Assembly: GCA_007449985.2 (NCBI GenBank)
Contig: VIIQ02000146.1
Span: forward strand, 62,001-126,000
Length of the DNA: 64,000 nt
Direction of reading: 5' to 3'
Source of the DNA: Desmodesmus armatus
Lineage: Eukaryota; Chlorophyta; Chlorophyceae; Sphaeropleales; Scenedesmaceae
Shown here: positions 46,647-58,913 of the stretch, piece after piece
How positions within the stretch are numbered: the first letter of the stretch is position 1
Layout of the letters: the number at the start of each line of letters is the position of its first letter
Program-made: the position numbers and the translations under genes
The notes under the pieces: model-generated
What the model was told of the DNA's origin: nothing
Databases searched by the model: none
The model's input: the letters and a program-made list of their open reading frames with translations, nothing else

Positions 46647-49600
46647 CTAGATCTTGGCAATGAAAATGACCACTGCTGCACCCGTCAGGGCGAAAGCAAT
46701 GACCCCCAGCACCAACGGGTGTGGTTTATCAGCTGATGCGGAGGCAGGCCGGGGCGGCAGCGGGTGTCTTGCCGGATACACCCAATCCAAGGCGTTCCAC
46801 ACAGCCCATGTCACAATCACACCTAGAACCATGTCTACCGAGTAATGCTGCTTGTCAATGACATCACGGATGGATGCTTGGACCAGCGCCACCCACAGCA
46901 GCCCACAGCTGAGTTTGTTGGGGTAGTATGCTTGGAACATCAGCGGTCCCATCGTCCAGAAAGCGGCATGGCCACTGCAGCAGTGCAAGCAGCAGCACAC
47001 AGCAACAGACCGTAAGCCAAAACTGCACAGTTCCTGTTCAGAGTAGGGCGTCTGCACTGTTAGCGCTGCAATTTTGACGCTGCCAAGAGAATGTTCAACG
47101 GTGACTGCGTGCACCAGCACTCAGAATGGCAATATGTACGTACGCACATAAGGCATGCTTGTCACATTAGCTGTGGTGATGACAAGGTCATCTGAGCTCT
47201 TGTCACATGCCTGCAACCCTTACGTCCACTACAGGTGGTGGAAAGATGTGATCAGCATTGCCACGCATAAGGCTTAGCTGAAGCCGGAGGGCCCACCTGA
47301 AGATTAGGTCGTTACAACCACCAAACCCTCGCAGCTGCCGCACACCAACCATCAGGATGCCCCACCAAGTGTCAGGGGGAGGTGGGAAGCGCTTCCTGCG
47401 ACACCATCAGCAACAAACATCACGATTGAGGACAGGTGTAGCTGGTGGCGAGGTCATGCTTGACACCGGCCTGGGGTCAACACCACTCGCCACCCGGGGG
47501 CCAAATGCAACGGTGTGACGATCAGGTAAGCCACCGGTGTGCATTTGCTACTACGGCCACTGTCACATGGTTCAGCACGTGCTTGAACACGCGTACACAG
47601 CGCACGTACACAGCAGCCTCCTGAGGGGCAGGGCGGGTAGCTCAGGCACCACAGGGAGCAACAATGAGCCCGTGCCAAACAAGCCCGATTCTCAGTGCAC
47701 AGCTTGAAACAGCTGCAGCTGCACAGCCGGCATGCACGACTCATCACCCATCTGTGCTAGCCTCGGAGGCATGATCATGATGTCACGACAGCACACCTGT
47801 AGCAGCCTGGCCGAGGGCTTGGCAGCACTGTGCTCAAGAAGCACACCACCCGCAGGATACGGCTCAAGCATATTGTCAAGCTGTAGCGCGCCATCGCACC
47901 AAACCCAGAGAATGGATGCTGCAATCACGAAACCGCGCAGATTGGCAGGTGTGTTGGGTCAGTAGAGATCTGTCAGGCAAAGGATGCCAATCAACAGCAA
48001 CGGGAGCAACTTGCTTCAACATGCAGACACATTCCATCCACGATGTGAGCTGGGCTCAGCACCAAAGTGCGAACATCCACACAGTGGGCAACTGATGCCA
48101 GTTGGATGCATACATGCAGGACAGAAAGAAGCTTCTGCGGCACTGCATGCAGTGGTGCAAGGTGGCAGGTAAGGGGCACCTCACCTGATCCCAAGCCACA
48201 CTGAAAGCCAGGCACAGCGTTACTGCCAGAAAGTGCATTGCCTCACACCACTTCCCATTGATGAACCAGCTGAGGAGCGCGTTCTTACCTGCAGACAAGG
48301 TTGCAGCAGGGTAAATTTCACACTGTGACTTCACCACCAGGCCCCTTGCATGTTGGCTTCCTCAAGAATGGCATGCAGAGCAAATCAGTGTTACTACTTG
48401 CTGGCGTTCCACCCGCTTTCTCACCACACCCGCCAGGAAGTGGGGGGGGGGGGCGCGGGTGTTGGGGAGATTGGCTGTCAAGGGTGCATGGGTGTAGTAA
48501 TCTGGAAGTGTCATTGTGCCTCAACGCATGCAAGGGATGGGTACCATTTGGGGCTCCTCATGGCAGACAGCCCTTGCGCCACCACTGAGTGTGCCGAGGG
48601 TGGGGGAAGGGCAGCACCGCACCTGCCAAGAAGTTGAAGATAATCTCTCCGTTGTCCTGTAAACCTGGTGGGTCATCATACTTGCGCATGTCTGTGGCAG
48701 ACACAATCCTGCAGCCACCAAGTACACCAGGGAGAGAGTGGGAGATGAAGGGGGTGGGGCAGACACACCTCAACAAACTCCAAACCCCTTTTGAACTCGG
48801 CCAGTGCCGAAAGTAGACCAAGCATGTTATGAACCCCCTCTGTTCCATGTTGCAATGCCAGTGCGGTGTTTGCCACACCACACCATGGCCACGAGAAGCG
48901 AGTGGTGACTAGTACCCCCCCCCCCCGTGTGTCACTGCCCATGCGGTGCTCACCAGACCATGACATTCTCCCACAGCAGCTCCACCACCATAGCCAGGAA
49001 GCACCCCAGGAACCTCAGCACGTAGGGGTACTCATCACTCCAGCGGCGGAAGGTGAGGATGTAGTACCCCAGCACTACCAGGGCTGCAGGAGGGGACGGG
49101 GGGGGGGGACATGGAGAAGAAGAGGTCTGAGCAACGCGGGTGCTGACGCAACAGCCAGAGAGAAGGGCCACAGGTGGGGAAGATGGTATGAGTCCAGGGC
49201 GACAAGATTGACAAGAGGGAGGCCAGTGGGGAGGAGCAGGGAAAGTGCAGCGGTGAGGCCAGACATTACTGCTGCTGCTGCTGCTGCTGCCAAAACCTCC
49301 TGCTGCCAGCTGCTGTGCTCAACTGCTGCTAGTCTTGCTAGCCGTTGTGTTCAGCAAGCTGCAGCTTGCGATTGCTGCAGCTGCAAACGTGGCGGATGTG
49401 CAATGCATTGCAACCTTTGAGGCAGGAGACTGGCGGCACTGTCAGTGCTTTTGCTTGCTATCAGCAGCAGCTGCAAGGTATGATAGTGGTGAGCCGTGAC
49501 TGTGAGGGCAACCCCCGGCATGCTACCAGGTGCAGCTGCATTGCAGCAGGCTCATGCCTGTTGCGTTCAAACATACAGTTGCAACTGGATGATCTGAGTT

Positions 49601-50076
49601 GCTCTTACTTGCTACCAACAGCAGCTTCCATAGCATTGGCGGAGGGTCCACGTGGTGTTCCAAGAAGGGCAGCAGCAGGAATATAACTGCAACAGACCAT
49701 GTTAGCTGGGGCCTGCATCGCGCAGCTATCTCTGCAGTGGTGGCTGCTGCTGCGGGCACGCTGTGTGGCTGTTGCTGGCTTGACCTTGGTGCATCACGCC
49801 TGCACAAATATTGCAGGTGTTGGTTGGATGACAGGCAGTTGGTAGCGATGTCAGCAGGATCCAAGGGTGGGTTCAGTTGAGGGTGGGGTAGAGACCCTGT
49901 GCTATAGAAGTGAGGGTGGGATTGAAACCCCATCTGCTGCAACAGAACAGTACGGCACTATACAGCACTCACTTGACCAGCTCCGTGTTTTCTTCGTCAT
50001 AAGAGTCCTTCTTGTGACTGTCATGCTTCCTCTGCCGCATCATGGGAGACAGCGTGCCTTGTATGAACTGCCACAT
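46647..50076 (-). CDS. Sphingomyelin-synthase-like membrane enzyme (PAP2_C family)
   Basis: Eight minus-strand exons: 49973-50076, 49609-49712, 48954-49083, 48623-48708, 48185-48288, 47797-47918, 47297-47395, 46647-46974. All phases fit, giving 358 residues. An in-frame TGA lies just upstream of ATG 50076. The protein starts MWQFIQGTLSPMMRQRKHDS and has hydrophobic helices throughout. LSTVLPSPRPGCY is followed by GGCNDLIFSGHAAFW, the family's first catalytic His motif, and then DKQHYSVDMVLGVIVTWAVW with the second His and Asp. This His-His-Asp triad defines the SMS/IPCS/ROD1 group, which moves a phospho-head group between lipids in Golgi, plasma or ER membranes. The donor and acceptor lipids cannot be read from sequence. 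An inositol-, choline- or ethanolamine-phosphate transferase are all possible. The gene is complete with no broken motif. Confidence 0.9.
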
Positions 50077-51184
50077 CGGCTGTCAGCTGCTGTGTGTACA
50101 CTGCTGGGGGGTGGGGGCAGCCAGGTGGTCTAGTGTATCCATTACAGTGCAGGAGTCAGGAGTGCTGCTGCCCTAGCTGTCGCAGAACAATTGTGACCAC
50201 GATTCAAACCAGCTGGTTGCTGTTGTGTTGTGTCAGTGCTGACTGTTGAGGCATAGGTGGCCGATCATGAAACACAGTATGTTGGTGTGACCCCTGCAAA
50301 ACCATGGAGATAGCTGCTCAGGCAGAGGGCCAATATCGGGAATGTAGATCGTCGTGCTATGATCTGAAACCGGTACTCATTTGACCAGCAGCACCAAACC
50401 TTTACGTGCATTCCAACCGCAAGGCATATACTTACCTCCTGATGTAGCATGTGGCACCAGCAGTCCCTGTCCACACCAACTGCCACAGCAGAATGCTGAA
50501 ACGACCTGCACACAAGTCATTCAGGGCGAAATTGTCTTACAGGCAGCATGCCAGGGCCATTCTGCAGTCAGAACTGGCCTCTCTGGTTCTGTTGTCGCTG
50601 TTATTTCTCTACAGCAACTGGTGGGTGCAGTGAACAGTGCAGCTTGGCTCCAGATTGGGCAAGTATTGAAGGGTGTACCTGCAGCACAGGGGTGGCACAC
50701 CTGCTGTCTGCACTCCGACAGCGCACAGCTTCCTTGGTTTATCAAGTCCCTGTGCAAGCATCTGTGCAGCAGAGGCACCAGCAGCGAGTGTCTGCTACTC
50801 TCGGGCGCTTTCCTCTCCCCTCCCACCCACCCCCCTTGCGCGTGCGCGCGATACCCTTGGGTACTTCTGCTGAGCTCCTTTACCGCCCTACACGCCCCAC
50901 TTTGTGTGTCACAGGTGCTTCCAGAGCTTGAAGCGGCGGGTGCATGATCAACGTGCAGCTGCGCCAGCAAATGTCCACTCTCAAGGTAGGCAGGAGCATT
51001 GGCAGGCGGCATTGGGCCATGCGCAGCTGCAAACAGCACACCTATATTAACCCTGGGGTGCCAGCACACCACAGCAGTTGAGCACTCAGATCACCCTCCT
51101 AGCTTGTAGCCAACTCACTATACTGTCCTGCCGCTGCCGCAACCATTGTGCATGTGATGCCCTGCGTACCATGCTCATGTGCAG
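50077..51184. other. Divergent intergenic region
   Basis: Separates the (-) SMS-like gene from the (+) RCC1-sulfotransferase gene and should contain both promoters. The missing N-terminal exons of the latter may lie at about 50910-50990 (acceptor CACAG, donor CAAG before GTAGG). A CG-rich block with GCGCGTGCGCGCG is near 50837. No TATA element was recognised. Confidence 0.45.
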
Positions 51185-54100
51185 AGACAAGAGGCGTGCT
51201 GTTCAGTTGGGGCCTGGAGGAACACCACAGGTTGGTCACACTTACTGAGCTCACATGTACCAACTTGGGGCATGTGAACTTGCCACTCAGGATTTTGCCT
51301 GTGCGGCACTGCACACATCATATTACAATCGCCACCAGCATGAAGGACGTTGTGCATTGTTGTGGACTAGGGGTGGCAGGCCTCATGCACGTTGTTCCCA
51401 CCATGGCTGCTATGCTCAGCTTGAAGCTGGTCCACGCCACACAGCATGCAGTGTGTCTCCATGGCTCTGACGAAGACACACTCCTTGTCGGACTATGTTG
51501 GTGTGCCTTATAGATTGCTTGCAGGTGACTTGCTTCGTAGTGTGCTAGCTACACATGCATCATCAATGCCAAACACTCCAGGCTCCTGCATAGTGCTTGT
51601 CTGGAATCTTCCGGCACACATCAGCTCTGTGTTGCTGGTTGTGCTGTCGCAGGCTTGGCAGGGTGGGTGGCAACCCAGCGGTGCCTGAAGCAGCCTTGCC
51701 AGATCTGGAGGTGAGTGGAGCAGGCAGACAGCACTGTGTGGTTCTGACAGGCTGACAAGGGCTTGGGGACAACTCCCTCAGTTGCAGCTATGTATTCATG
51801 GGTACAGCTCAGTTGGCTCTGAAAAGCTCAACGAACTCTACACATGAATCAGGGTTCAGGCAGGCCCGGCGGCAAGCCATGCAGCAGCAATGCAGACCGC
51901 CGGCACGTTGCAGCATATGCTCCTAGGAATCAATGCAGGGCCTTCTGACCTGCGTTCACGTTGGTCATGCACGCTGGCCTGTGCTTTGGTATGGCTGTTT
52001 CGCAGGTGGTGGCCATGGCAGCCAGCAGACACACCCTGCTGGTAACCCGCACGGGGGCAGTGTGGTCCATGGGTGCCAACGACAGCAGCGGGGGTGGCGG
52101 ACACGGCAGCACAGCTCTGCGAGACTCAGGGCAGCTGGGCAGAACCGAAGGCGGTTGGGCAGCAGGGCAAGTCCTAGGGCCCTTGCAGGGTTTATCAGTC
52201 AAAAGGATAGCCGCAGGAAGGTACCACAGCGTGGCAGTCACGGCAGATGGCAAGGTGTGGACCTGGGGACTGAATGATTGGGGTCAGCTGGGACGGACAG
52301 CAGTGGCAGCAGTGGACGCGGCTGCTGCTGCCACGGCGGCAGCAGTAGTGACGCCAGGTGGGGTTGGGCAGCAGTATCACCGAGATGCGCGCCTGCCGCT
52401 GCACAAGCGGGCCATGCTGGCAGCAGCAGCTGCTGCTGGTGTGTCTGGTGACGCTGGTGCTTCTGCACAGATCCCCACCCCTCTTGACTCATCCGCAGCA
52501 GCAGCTGGAACTGCAGCTGGCAGTAAAGGGCTTGCTGCTTCAAAAGCTGACCAACCAGCAACACCAGCCAGACCCAGCGAACCAGGGGTGGGTACTACAA
52601 GTACAGCAAGCACAGCGGGGACACCCACTGATGGCAGCAGCTGCAGGAGTGGCTGGTCCTGCCATGACGGCTCACCAGGCCTCGTAGAGGCCCTGGGGAA
52701 TGTCACTGCAGTAGATGTTAAGGCGGGAAGGTACAGCACAGTGGTGTTGGATGCAGAGGGGCGCCTATGGGTATGGGGGTATGATGGGTGCGCAACAGCA
52801 GGGGTGCTGCCGCAGCAGCAGGAGGCCTGGAGGCCCCGGCTGGTGCAGGGGCAGCTGCAGGGGCATCAGGTCAGCACACTTGATGTCGGTGAGTTGTTCT
52901 GGGGTGTGCAGTTGTGCGGAGGTTTGTCACGTGTTAGTGGTGCACACATGTAGCCTGGGTGCATCTGCATGGGCAACAGAGCTGCAGCTGTGACGTAGCT
53001 GAGCACATTTGGCACAGCAGCTGTGTTTGGGTGCTCGGCTGAGGGGAACAGCTTTACATGGGTTGCCGCTCCACCAGAATAGCACCTGATGGCTTCTTCA
53101 TACTGTGCGCATCTCGGCGTCAACTGGGGTGAGGCGGGAAACATCAAATGCTGCTTGCAAACCTGCACGCACACAGAACAAGCAAATAGCATGTCAGCAT
53201 GGGCATCTGCAGTTTTTCAAGCCCTTCAGGGTTGTGCTGGGGCCAGATACAGCCTGTCTGGCTGCCACGTATGTCAGCCAGCCAGCACTGAAGATTCAAT
53301 TACATGAATACAGCCAAGTGTGCGTAGTATACCTGGGACATCTCAGCCACGGGTCAGCAGCACAGGATCTTGGCTACACCGCAAACTTGCTGGCTGCTGA
53401 CACCTTATGCACATGCAGGGTACACCTTTTGGCTGGCTGCTACTAAGGAGGGCTGGTTGTTCTCATGTGACACACAGGATGATGGCTACGCAGGTGCGAG
53501 TGTCATGCAAGATGGCACATCAATCAACGGGTGTTGACATGCTGTCTGATTGACGCGCACCTCACCTTTGCAACAGCAACCTGCACCGCTGGGGCGCCAG
53601 GCAGCTGAGCCACATGTATAATACCTGCCTTGCCCTCGATGCGTGTGCAAGTTTGAATTCTGCAACATGTGCTGTGCTTGCGCTGCCAACCATACGGCGG
53701 CAAATTCTGCAAGCCACAAGGGCGCTCCTGTGTACTGCTGCCCCCTGCATGTGCGGGCCACAATCACGCTGTCTGCTACTGCAAACAGCATGCAGCGCAT
53801 TCGATTGTAGCGCCATCACTCTCTCACTCTGCTGATGTGCTGCCGCCGCTGCTGTCTTTTTCCTTGTGAGCAGGGACCCTGCCAGACAAGCGCAAGCCCA
53901 ACAATGCAGGCCAGCTGGGCAGGGCTGGTGAGCATGGCTTGCACTTGCGCATTTCGCCATGGACCATCTCTGCACACATTTTACCAGGATTTGAGTACAA
54001 ACATGCGCAGCGCAGCTGTACGTGCGTGCAGACCTGTTTGCGTGTGGCACTGTGCTGTACAGCATGTGCTGTGCTCCTGCTCACAAGCCCGAGCATGTGC

Positions 54101-57100
54101 CGGGGCCGCTGGGGCATAAAGTTGAGATAGTCCTTTAAACCCTGCTCTCAAGATCTTGTGGTGTGTGTGGTGCTGTGCTGTGCTCCTGCAGGGTCTCCCC
54201 ATGAGCCGGGCCGTGTGCTGGGGCCGCTGGAGCACAAGGCAGTAGTAGCTGTTGCCGCAGGGCGGGAACATGCTCTTGCTGCAACAGCAGATGGGCAGCT
54301 CTACAGCTTTGGGGGCGGCAGGGCTGTGCTGGGCCGCGCAGGTGCTGCAGGCACCCCTGGGTTGGTGACTGGTGCTCTGGCGGGGCAGTTTGTGCGGCAC
54401 GTTGCGGCCGGCGAGGTGAGGCTTGCGGTGTTCCCGGGGGAGGGGGGGGGGAGCGGGACTGCATGTCCTGTATATGGTTGCAGCAAATGGTTGTTGTTTC
54501 AGCTTAGTGCATGACATGGTGTGGCAGCTTTGCGCAGGTGCTGTTGCTGTCACTGACACGACTGCCTCTCTATTGCACGCTGTTGATAGTGACAAGTGAC
54601 CTGAACAGAGTCCAATTGAGGTTGCAAGGACAAGTGCGACCATGACTAAGCTGATGATGTTGCATGCCGCTCTGTGTCTGCATGCCTGCAGTACTTTTCC
54701 CTGGCTTGTTTGGACAGCACACTGTATGGTTGGGGCAACAACGCGTACCTGGCCACTGGGACAGGAAAAGGCAAGGATACCGAGCTCCTGCAGCCTACAG
54801 TAGTGGCCGGTCCCTTAGGGACTGGCAAGTGGACCTTGCATGGTTTGGCAGCAGGCTACCAGCATGCGCTGGCGCTGGCAGGTCAGCACGGCTCTCCTGC
54901 TGCTGCCAAGGCGCTGCAGGACAGTTCTTCTGTGGCATCAAGCAGTGGTACTACTGCCAGTAGTGTCACCCATGCCAGCACAGTGGAGGTGGTACTGACT
55001 GGGCAGCAAAAGCAAGCACAGGAAGAGTATCAAGCACAGCAGCAAAGCGCACAAAAGCAACTGAAACTGCCTGCAGAGGAAGGCGTACAGCCTGATGCTG
55101 TATCGCAGCAGGCACAGCAGGAGGCAGGCACTCAGCAGGGGGCGATAGCAGGTGCTGGGCTCAAGTCAGCAGCGCAGCAAGACCCCAAGCAAACAGCAAC
55201 AGCAGCTGCTGCAGGCCCACCAGCACCTGCTGTTAGCACAGACAGAACCCCCTCCGGCACCAGCACAGCAGAGTCGCATGCAGGCACTGCAGGACAAAGC
55301 TCAGGCAGCCTTCCTGCAGATGCCTGGAGCTACCTTTCCCGCCAAAACGGCCCCAGCACAGTCCCTGTGCATCAAGTATGGGCCGCATGGAAGCCCAGCC
55401 CCTGGCATGACTCGCTGGCTGCACTGGGGCCAGACGTGTTCAAACTGCTTCCTCAGCAATACAACTCCGAGCACAAAAACCCGTGCTGGGGCGGTACAGG
55501 GCCGCAGCTGGCGTGCCTGCCGTACTTCAACATCATTGGTGTGAGCAAGTGCGGCACTACAGACTTGTACCACAGGCTGACGCAGTACAAGCAGGTTATA
55601 CTGCAGGCAACGAACAAGGTGGGTAGCGTTGGTGATGGGGGCCTTGGAGAGGGGGGGGGGCGCAAGGGATTGGTGGTGGTGGCGGTGGTGGTGCGTGACA
55701 GGTCATGCAGGGTCTTAGGCCTGCCAGACTGCACGTACAGCAGGCTGCGCTTTGATCGGCCTCACCTCCAACCACAGGCTGGAAGCATTGTACGATCTAT
55801 GCACCTCCTGGTTATGCGATGCGCACAGCTGTGCAGTGGTCGCTGGACCCCTGCCACGCTGTTTGTTGCTCAGAGGCCGCGGCTCTGGGATGCGCGGCAT
55901 CCACAGTTTGCTGTGCTTCACTCGTAGTCGTTGGCAACCACCGGTAGCGGGCTATATGCAGCCCTTTACAGCTGCGCTCAGTGGGCACAATTGCGCAACT
56001 GCTTTTGAACATCTTCCATGGCTGCTTGCTGCGCAGGGGCCACACTTCTGGGATGAGTGTCCATACCCTCCGCAGCAAGGCTCCTGCCAGTCTGTTGGCC
56101 CCTCGGGTGACTTTCAGGCTTACATCAACCTGTTCAGCAGGGCAGCAGACCTCATACGGACTAGACCGGATGCCATCACAGGTGTGTTGGATGCACGGGG
56201 GCCTTGTTAACCATGGCAAAGCTTGTGGTGAGCATGGCATTAGCAAACCTGCATATGAGGAGGAATGCAATTCTTATGAAAGCACTGTGTTGTGTTGGCG
56301 ATGGACAGACATGCGTCAGCCAGCTGACTAGCATTGCGGGCTGCCGCTACAGTGAGCTGGACACCTTGCGTCTCAAAGGTCTGCACCTCCTGTCATGCGC
56401 TTTATGGTGTGCATGGGAGGCCGCTGCAATCACACCACGTTTGCGCATCTGCAACGCCCCTTCCCTTCAGTACAGTATCCAGTTCATTCTGTATATGTCT
56501 GTTGGTGTGCAGGGGAGGCTAGCAGCAACACCTTCACATCTGCCAACGGCATCTACCTAAGAGGGTTTAGGGGAGACAAGCCCTGGGACCAGTGGGCAGG
56601 GGCTGCTGGCACCAATGCAACGATGCCAGCACTGCTGAGAGAGGCACAGCCGTACCTGCGCCTGATACTCATGCTGCGCAATCCTGTGACAAGGTGGGGC
56701 TGTGCTGACATAGATGAAAATTGTGTCGGCAGTCGCAGCATCTGGTCCCACTGCAGCATGGTTGTGCAGCATGGCTATCTCTACGCAACATGCCATGATG
56801 ACAGCACCTGGTTCGTGGTTAAGCGCACGACTGGCGGAACCAGTGCAGCAGAGGTGCAGCAACAGCGAAAAGTGCGTGCGCTGTCCTGTGTTGTGTGCAG
56901 GTACTACTCTGCGTTCAACTACTACCGCTGGTGGCTCAAGGAGGCAAAGGCGCCTACACCAGATGACTTCCACAGCCAGGTGGTGAAGGATGTGCAGCAG
57001 TGGAGGGACTGCGTGGCAGCCAGCACTGTGGCCGAGTGTGTGCGGCGCTTCCAGCCGCAGCAGCTGGTCAAAGGCATGTACGCACAATTCCTGCTGGTAG

Positions 57101-57939
57101 GTGGCTTTGCTGCAGCTGTGGCTGTGCTATGCTGCGCGCAGCAGTGTTTGTGCTCTATGAAGTCTGTTTGTTTAGACCCTGCTGCTGCGCAATGGTTGCT
57201 TAACTGCGCGCAGCGCTTTCAACAACAGCAGCTGGTAAGTGGCATGTCATGCACAGTGCCTGCCTGTAAGTGGCATCTCGTGTGGCAGCAAGAGAGAGAG
57301 TTGGCGCTTTGCGCGCAGCGCAACCCGTTGAAACCCAGGTGTCGTGAGGTGATGACGAGCTTTGCCGGCTGCGGTGTGCTGCACCCCATGCACCCTGGGT
57401 GGGACAGGTGTTCTCTGTTGTACGCGGCCTGCCGACAGGGGCGCTCATGTTGCGCAGTGCCTGCCAACACAGGGGTGGCTCCTGGCAACGACTGCGCTTT
57501 GCTAATCCTGGCGCAGCCTGATCAGAATGTGAACGCCCTCAGCCATTCTCGCCAAGGTTGGCCTGTCTTACTTCATGCTGCCACTGTTGCTGCCACTGTA
57601 CTGCCACTCCGTGCTGCTTGACAGGACTGGCTGCGTCACTGGCCGAGGCAGCAGCTGCTCATCATTCGGTATGAGGACTACATCAAATCCGTGCCGCAGC
57701 ACCTCAAGGCCGTGCTGGCTTTCCTGGGTGTGCCCGAGCCAGATTCAGCCACACTTGAGGCCATGGCAGGGGCAGAGGTTCAGAACAAGAAGCCGTATGC
57801 CCCCATGCGTGGAGACACTAGGCAGTTGCTGGAGGGCTTTTATGCGCCCTTCAATCGGGAGCTGGCCGGGCTGATGGATGATGACAGGTGGACCTGGGCA
57901 GATGATAAAGCTGCCAACACAACCATGCCGCAGCAGTAG
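51185..57939 (+). CDS. RCC1 beta-propeller fused to carbohydrate sulfotransferase (CHST15-like), 5' incomplete
   Basis: Exons: 51185-51230, 51653-51710, 52006-52888, 53874-53927, 54192-54415, 54692-55618, 56037-56181, 56513-56693, 56901-57096, 57625-57939. That gives about 1,009 residues. Phases fit throughout, though one RCC1 exon between 52888 and 53874 may be missed. RCC1 blades are plain: RGVLFSWG, IAAGRYHSVAVTADGKVWTW, NNAGQLGRAGSPHEPGRV, AAGREHALAATADGQLYSF. Exon 54692-55618 alone holds a blade (YFSLACLDSTLYGWGNNAY), a Gln/Ala/Ser linker of about 170 residues and the sulfotransferase start. The PAPS-binding loop is IIGVSKCGTTDLYHRL, followed by PHFWDECPYP. The second PAPS motif is LILMLRNPVTRYYSAFNYYR, and the end is LLIIRYEDYIKSVPQHL. 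The domain transfers sulfate from PAPS to glycans, normally in the Golgi lumen. No signal peptide is seen because the 5' end is unresolved. Confidence 0.85.
54065..54125 (+). pseudogene. Decayed copy of the exon start at 54192
   Basis: GTGCTCCTGC...GCCGGGGCCGCTGGGGCA at 54071-54116 mirrors GTGCTCCTGCAG...GCTGGGGCCGCTGGAGCA at 54180-54233. The offset is 109 nt. The acceptor AG is lost (CTGCTC), so it cannot splice as before. Confidence 0.65.
55850..55900 (+). pseudogene. Decayed copy of the exon start at 56037
   Basis: TTGCTCAG followed by AGGCCGCGGCTCTGGGATG (from 55874) resembles TGCGCAG followed by GGGCCACACTTCTGGGATG (from 56037). The offset is 163 nt, and the AG is preserved. Confidence 0.55.
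57200..57255 (+). pseudogene. Decayed copy of the exon end before 57096
   Basis: CAGCGCTTTCAACAACAGCA followed by GCTGGTAAGTGGCATGT, from 57211, resembles the exon stretch from 57043, which encodes RRFQPQQLVKGM. The offset is 168 nt. The copy contains GGTAAGT, a strong donor-like sequence, inside the intron. Confidence 0.65.
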
Positions 57940-58913
57940 TGTCACCTGCATAATTGCTGCGGGTGACCCCCTCCCCCCTCCATGGCTCGTTCCTGGCAGT
58001 GGTCAACACCCAAGGTGAGGCGTCTGTGCTTGCTGTTTGGTGCATAAGAAACCCTGCGCTCTTGCTTTTTGACCCACTGCAAGGGATGCAAGGCGCACAG
58101 TGCGTCACGTGGCGCACGTGCACTGTGCACAGTGCATCGGGGGGACTGCCTGGCACTGTTGCAGCTGGTGGTTGACTGTCGGACGGGCCCCCTGGCCGTT
58201 TGTATTTTTTCATCTGCAACAGAGCGTACGTCCAGCTGGATGTGCCTGCTGCACCTCGATCGCGAAAACCCAAACCGCGGGTCAACAACAGCGTTTGAAT
58301 TGTGTTGGTTGCGATCACCTTCCCTCTCAACTCTGCTGGCTGTTGTCGTTTACCGCCAGCACTTTGACATCAAATTCGTTTCTCACTTTCCCTGCCATCT
58401 CTGCTGCTGGAGATCGCCAGGCGCGGGCAACAACAGCTCGATTGCTGCAGCCCTTCCGGGACCTTACAAGGAGCGCTATCGGACTATCAAAGCCTGTTTT
58501 GCGAACGTGCGTCATTTGAAGGTGCATCACGCATCGCCAGGTGCACCAGCAGACCCCTTGCTGCTGCTGCTGCTCGTTGGGAGGTGCAACTGCAGTGCTG
58601 CTTTCACCAGCTGTGCGGCCACTTTCAGCAAAGCCGTTTGCAGTTGTGCTGCAACGTCGTCACAGGCAGCCAGCACGCATTCCTTGCTTGATGTTTGGGC
58701 AGCACAACTGCTCAGCGTTTGAATCCAGACAGCAGCGCAGCTCGGGCTTGCAGGAGCCTCTGCTAGCATCACCCACAGGCATGTATACACCCATCAAGTG
58801 TGTGTCACCTCTGTCTGCAGGTTCAATTGCTGCTTGAACTGGAGCAACTGTCCTGACAGCAACAGACACAGTCTCACCCACAACAGCAGCTGCCCTCCAG
58901 TCAGTAACTTACC
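57940..58913. other. Intergenic, no gene recognised
   Basis: Spacer between two (+) genes. It includes the sulfotransferase 3' UTR and the HMG-box gene promoter. Short ORFs only. A GCACGTGCACTGTGCACAGTGCA stretch near 58110-58132 contains overlapping small palindromes. Confidence 0.5.
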
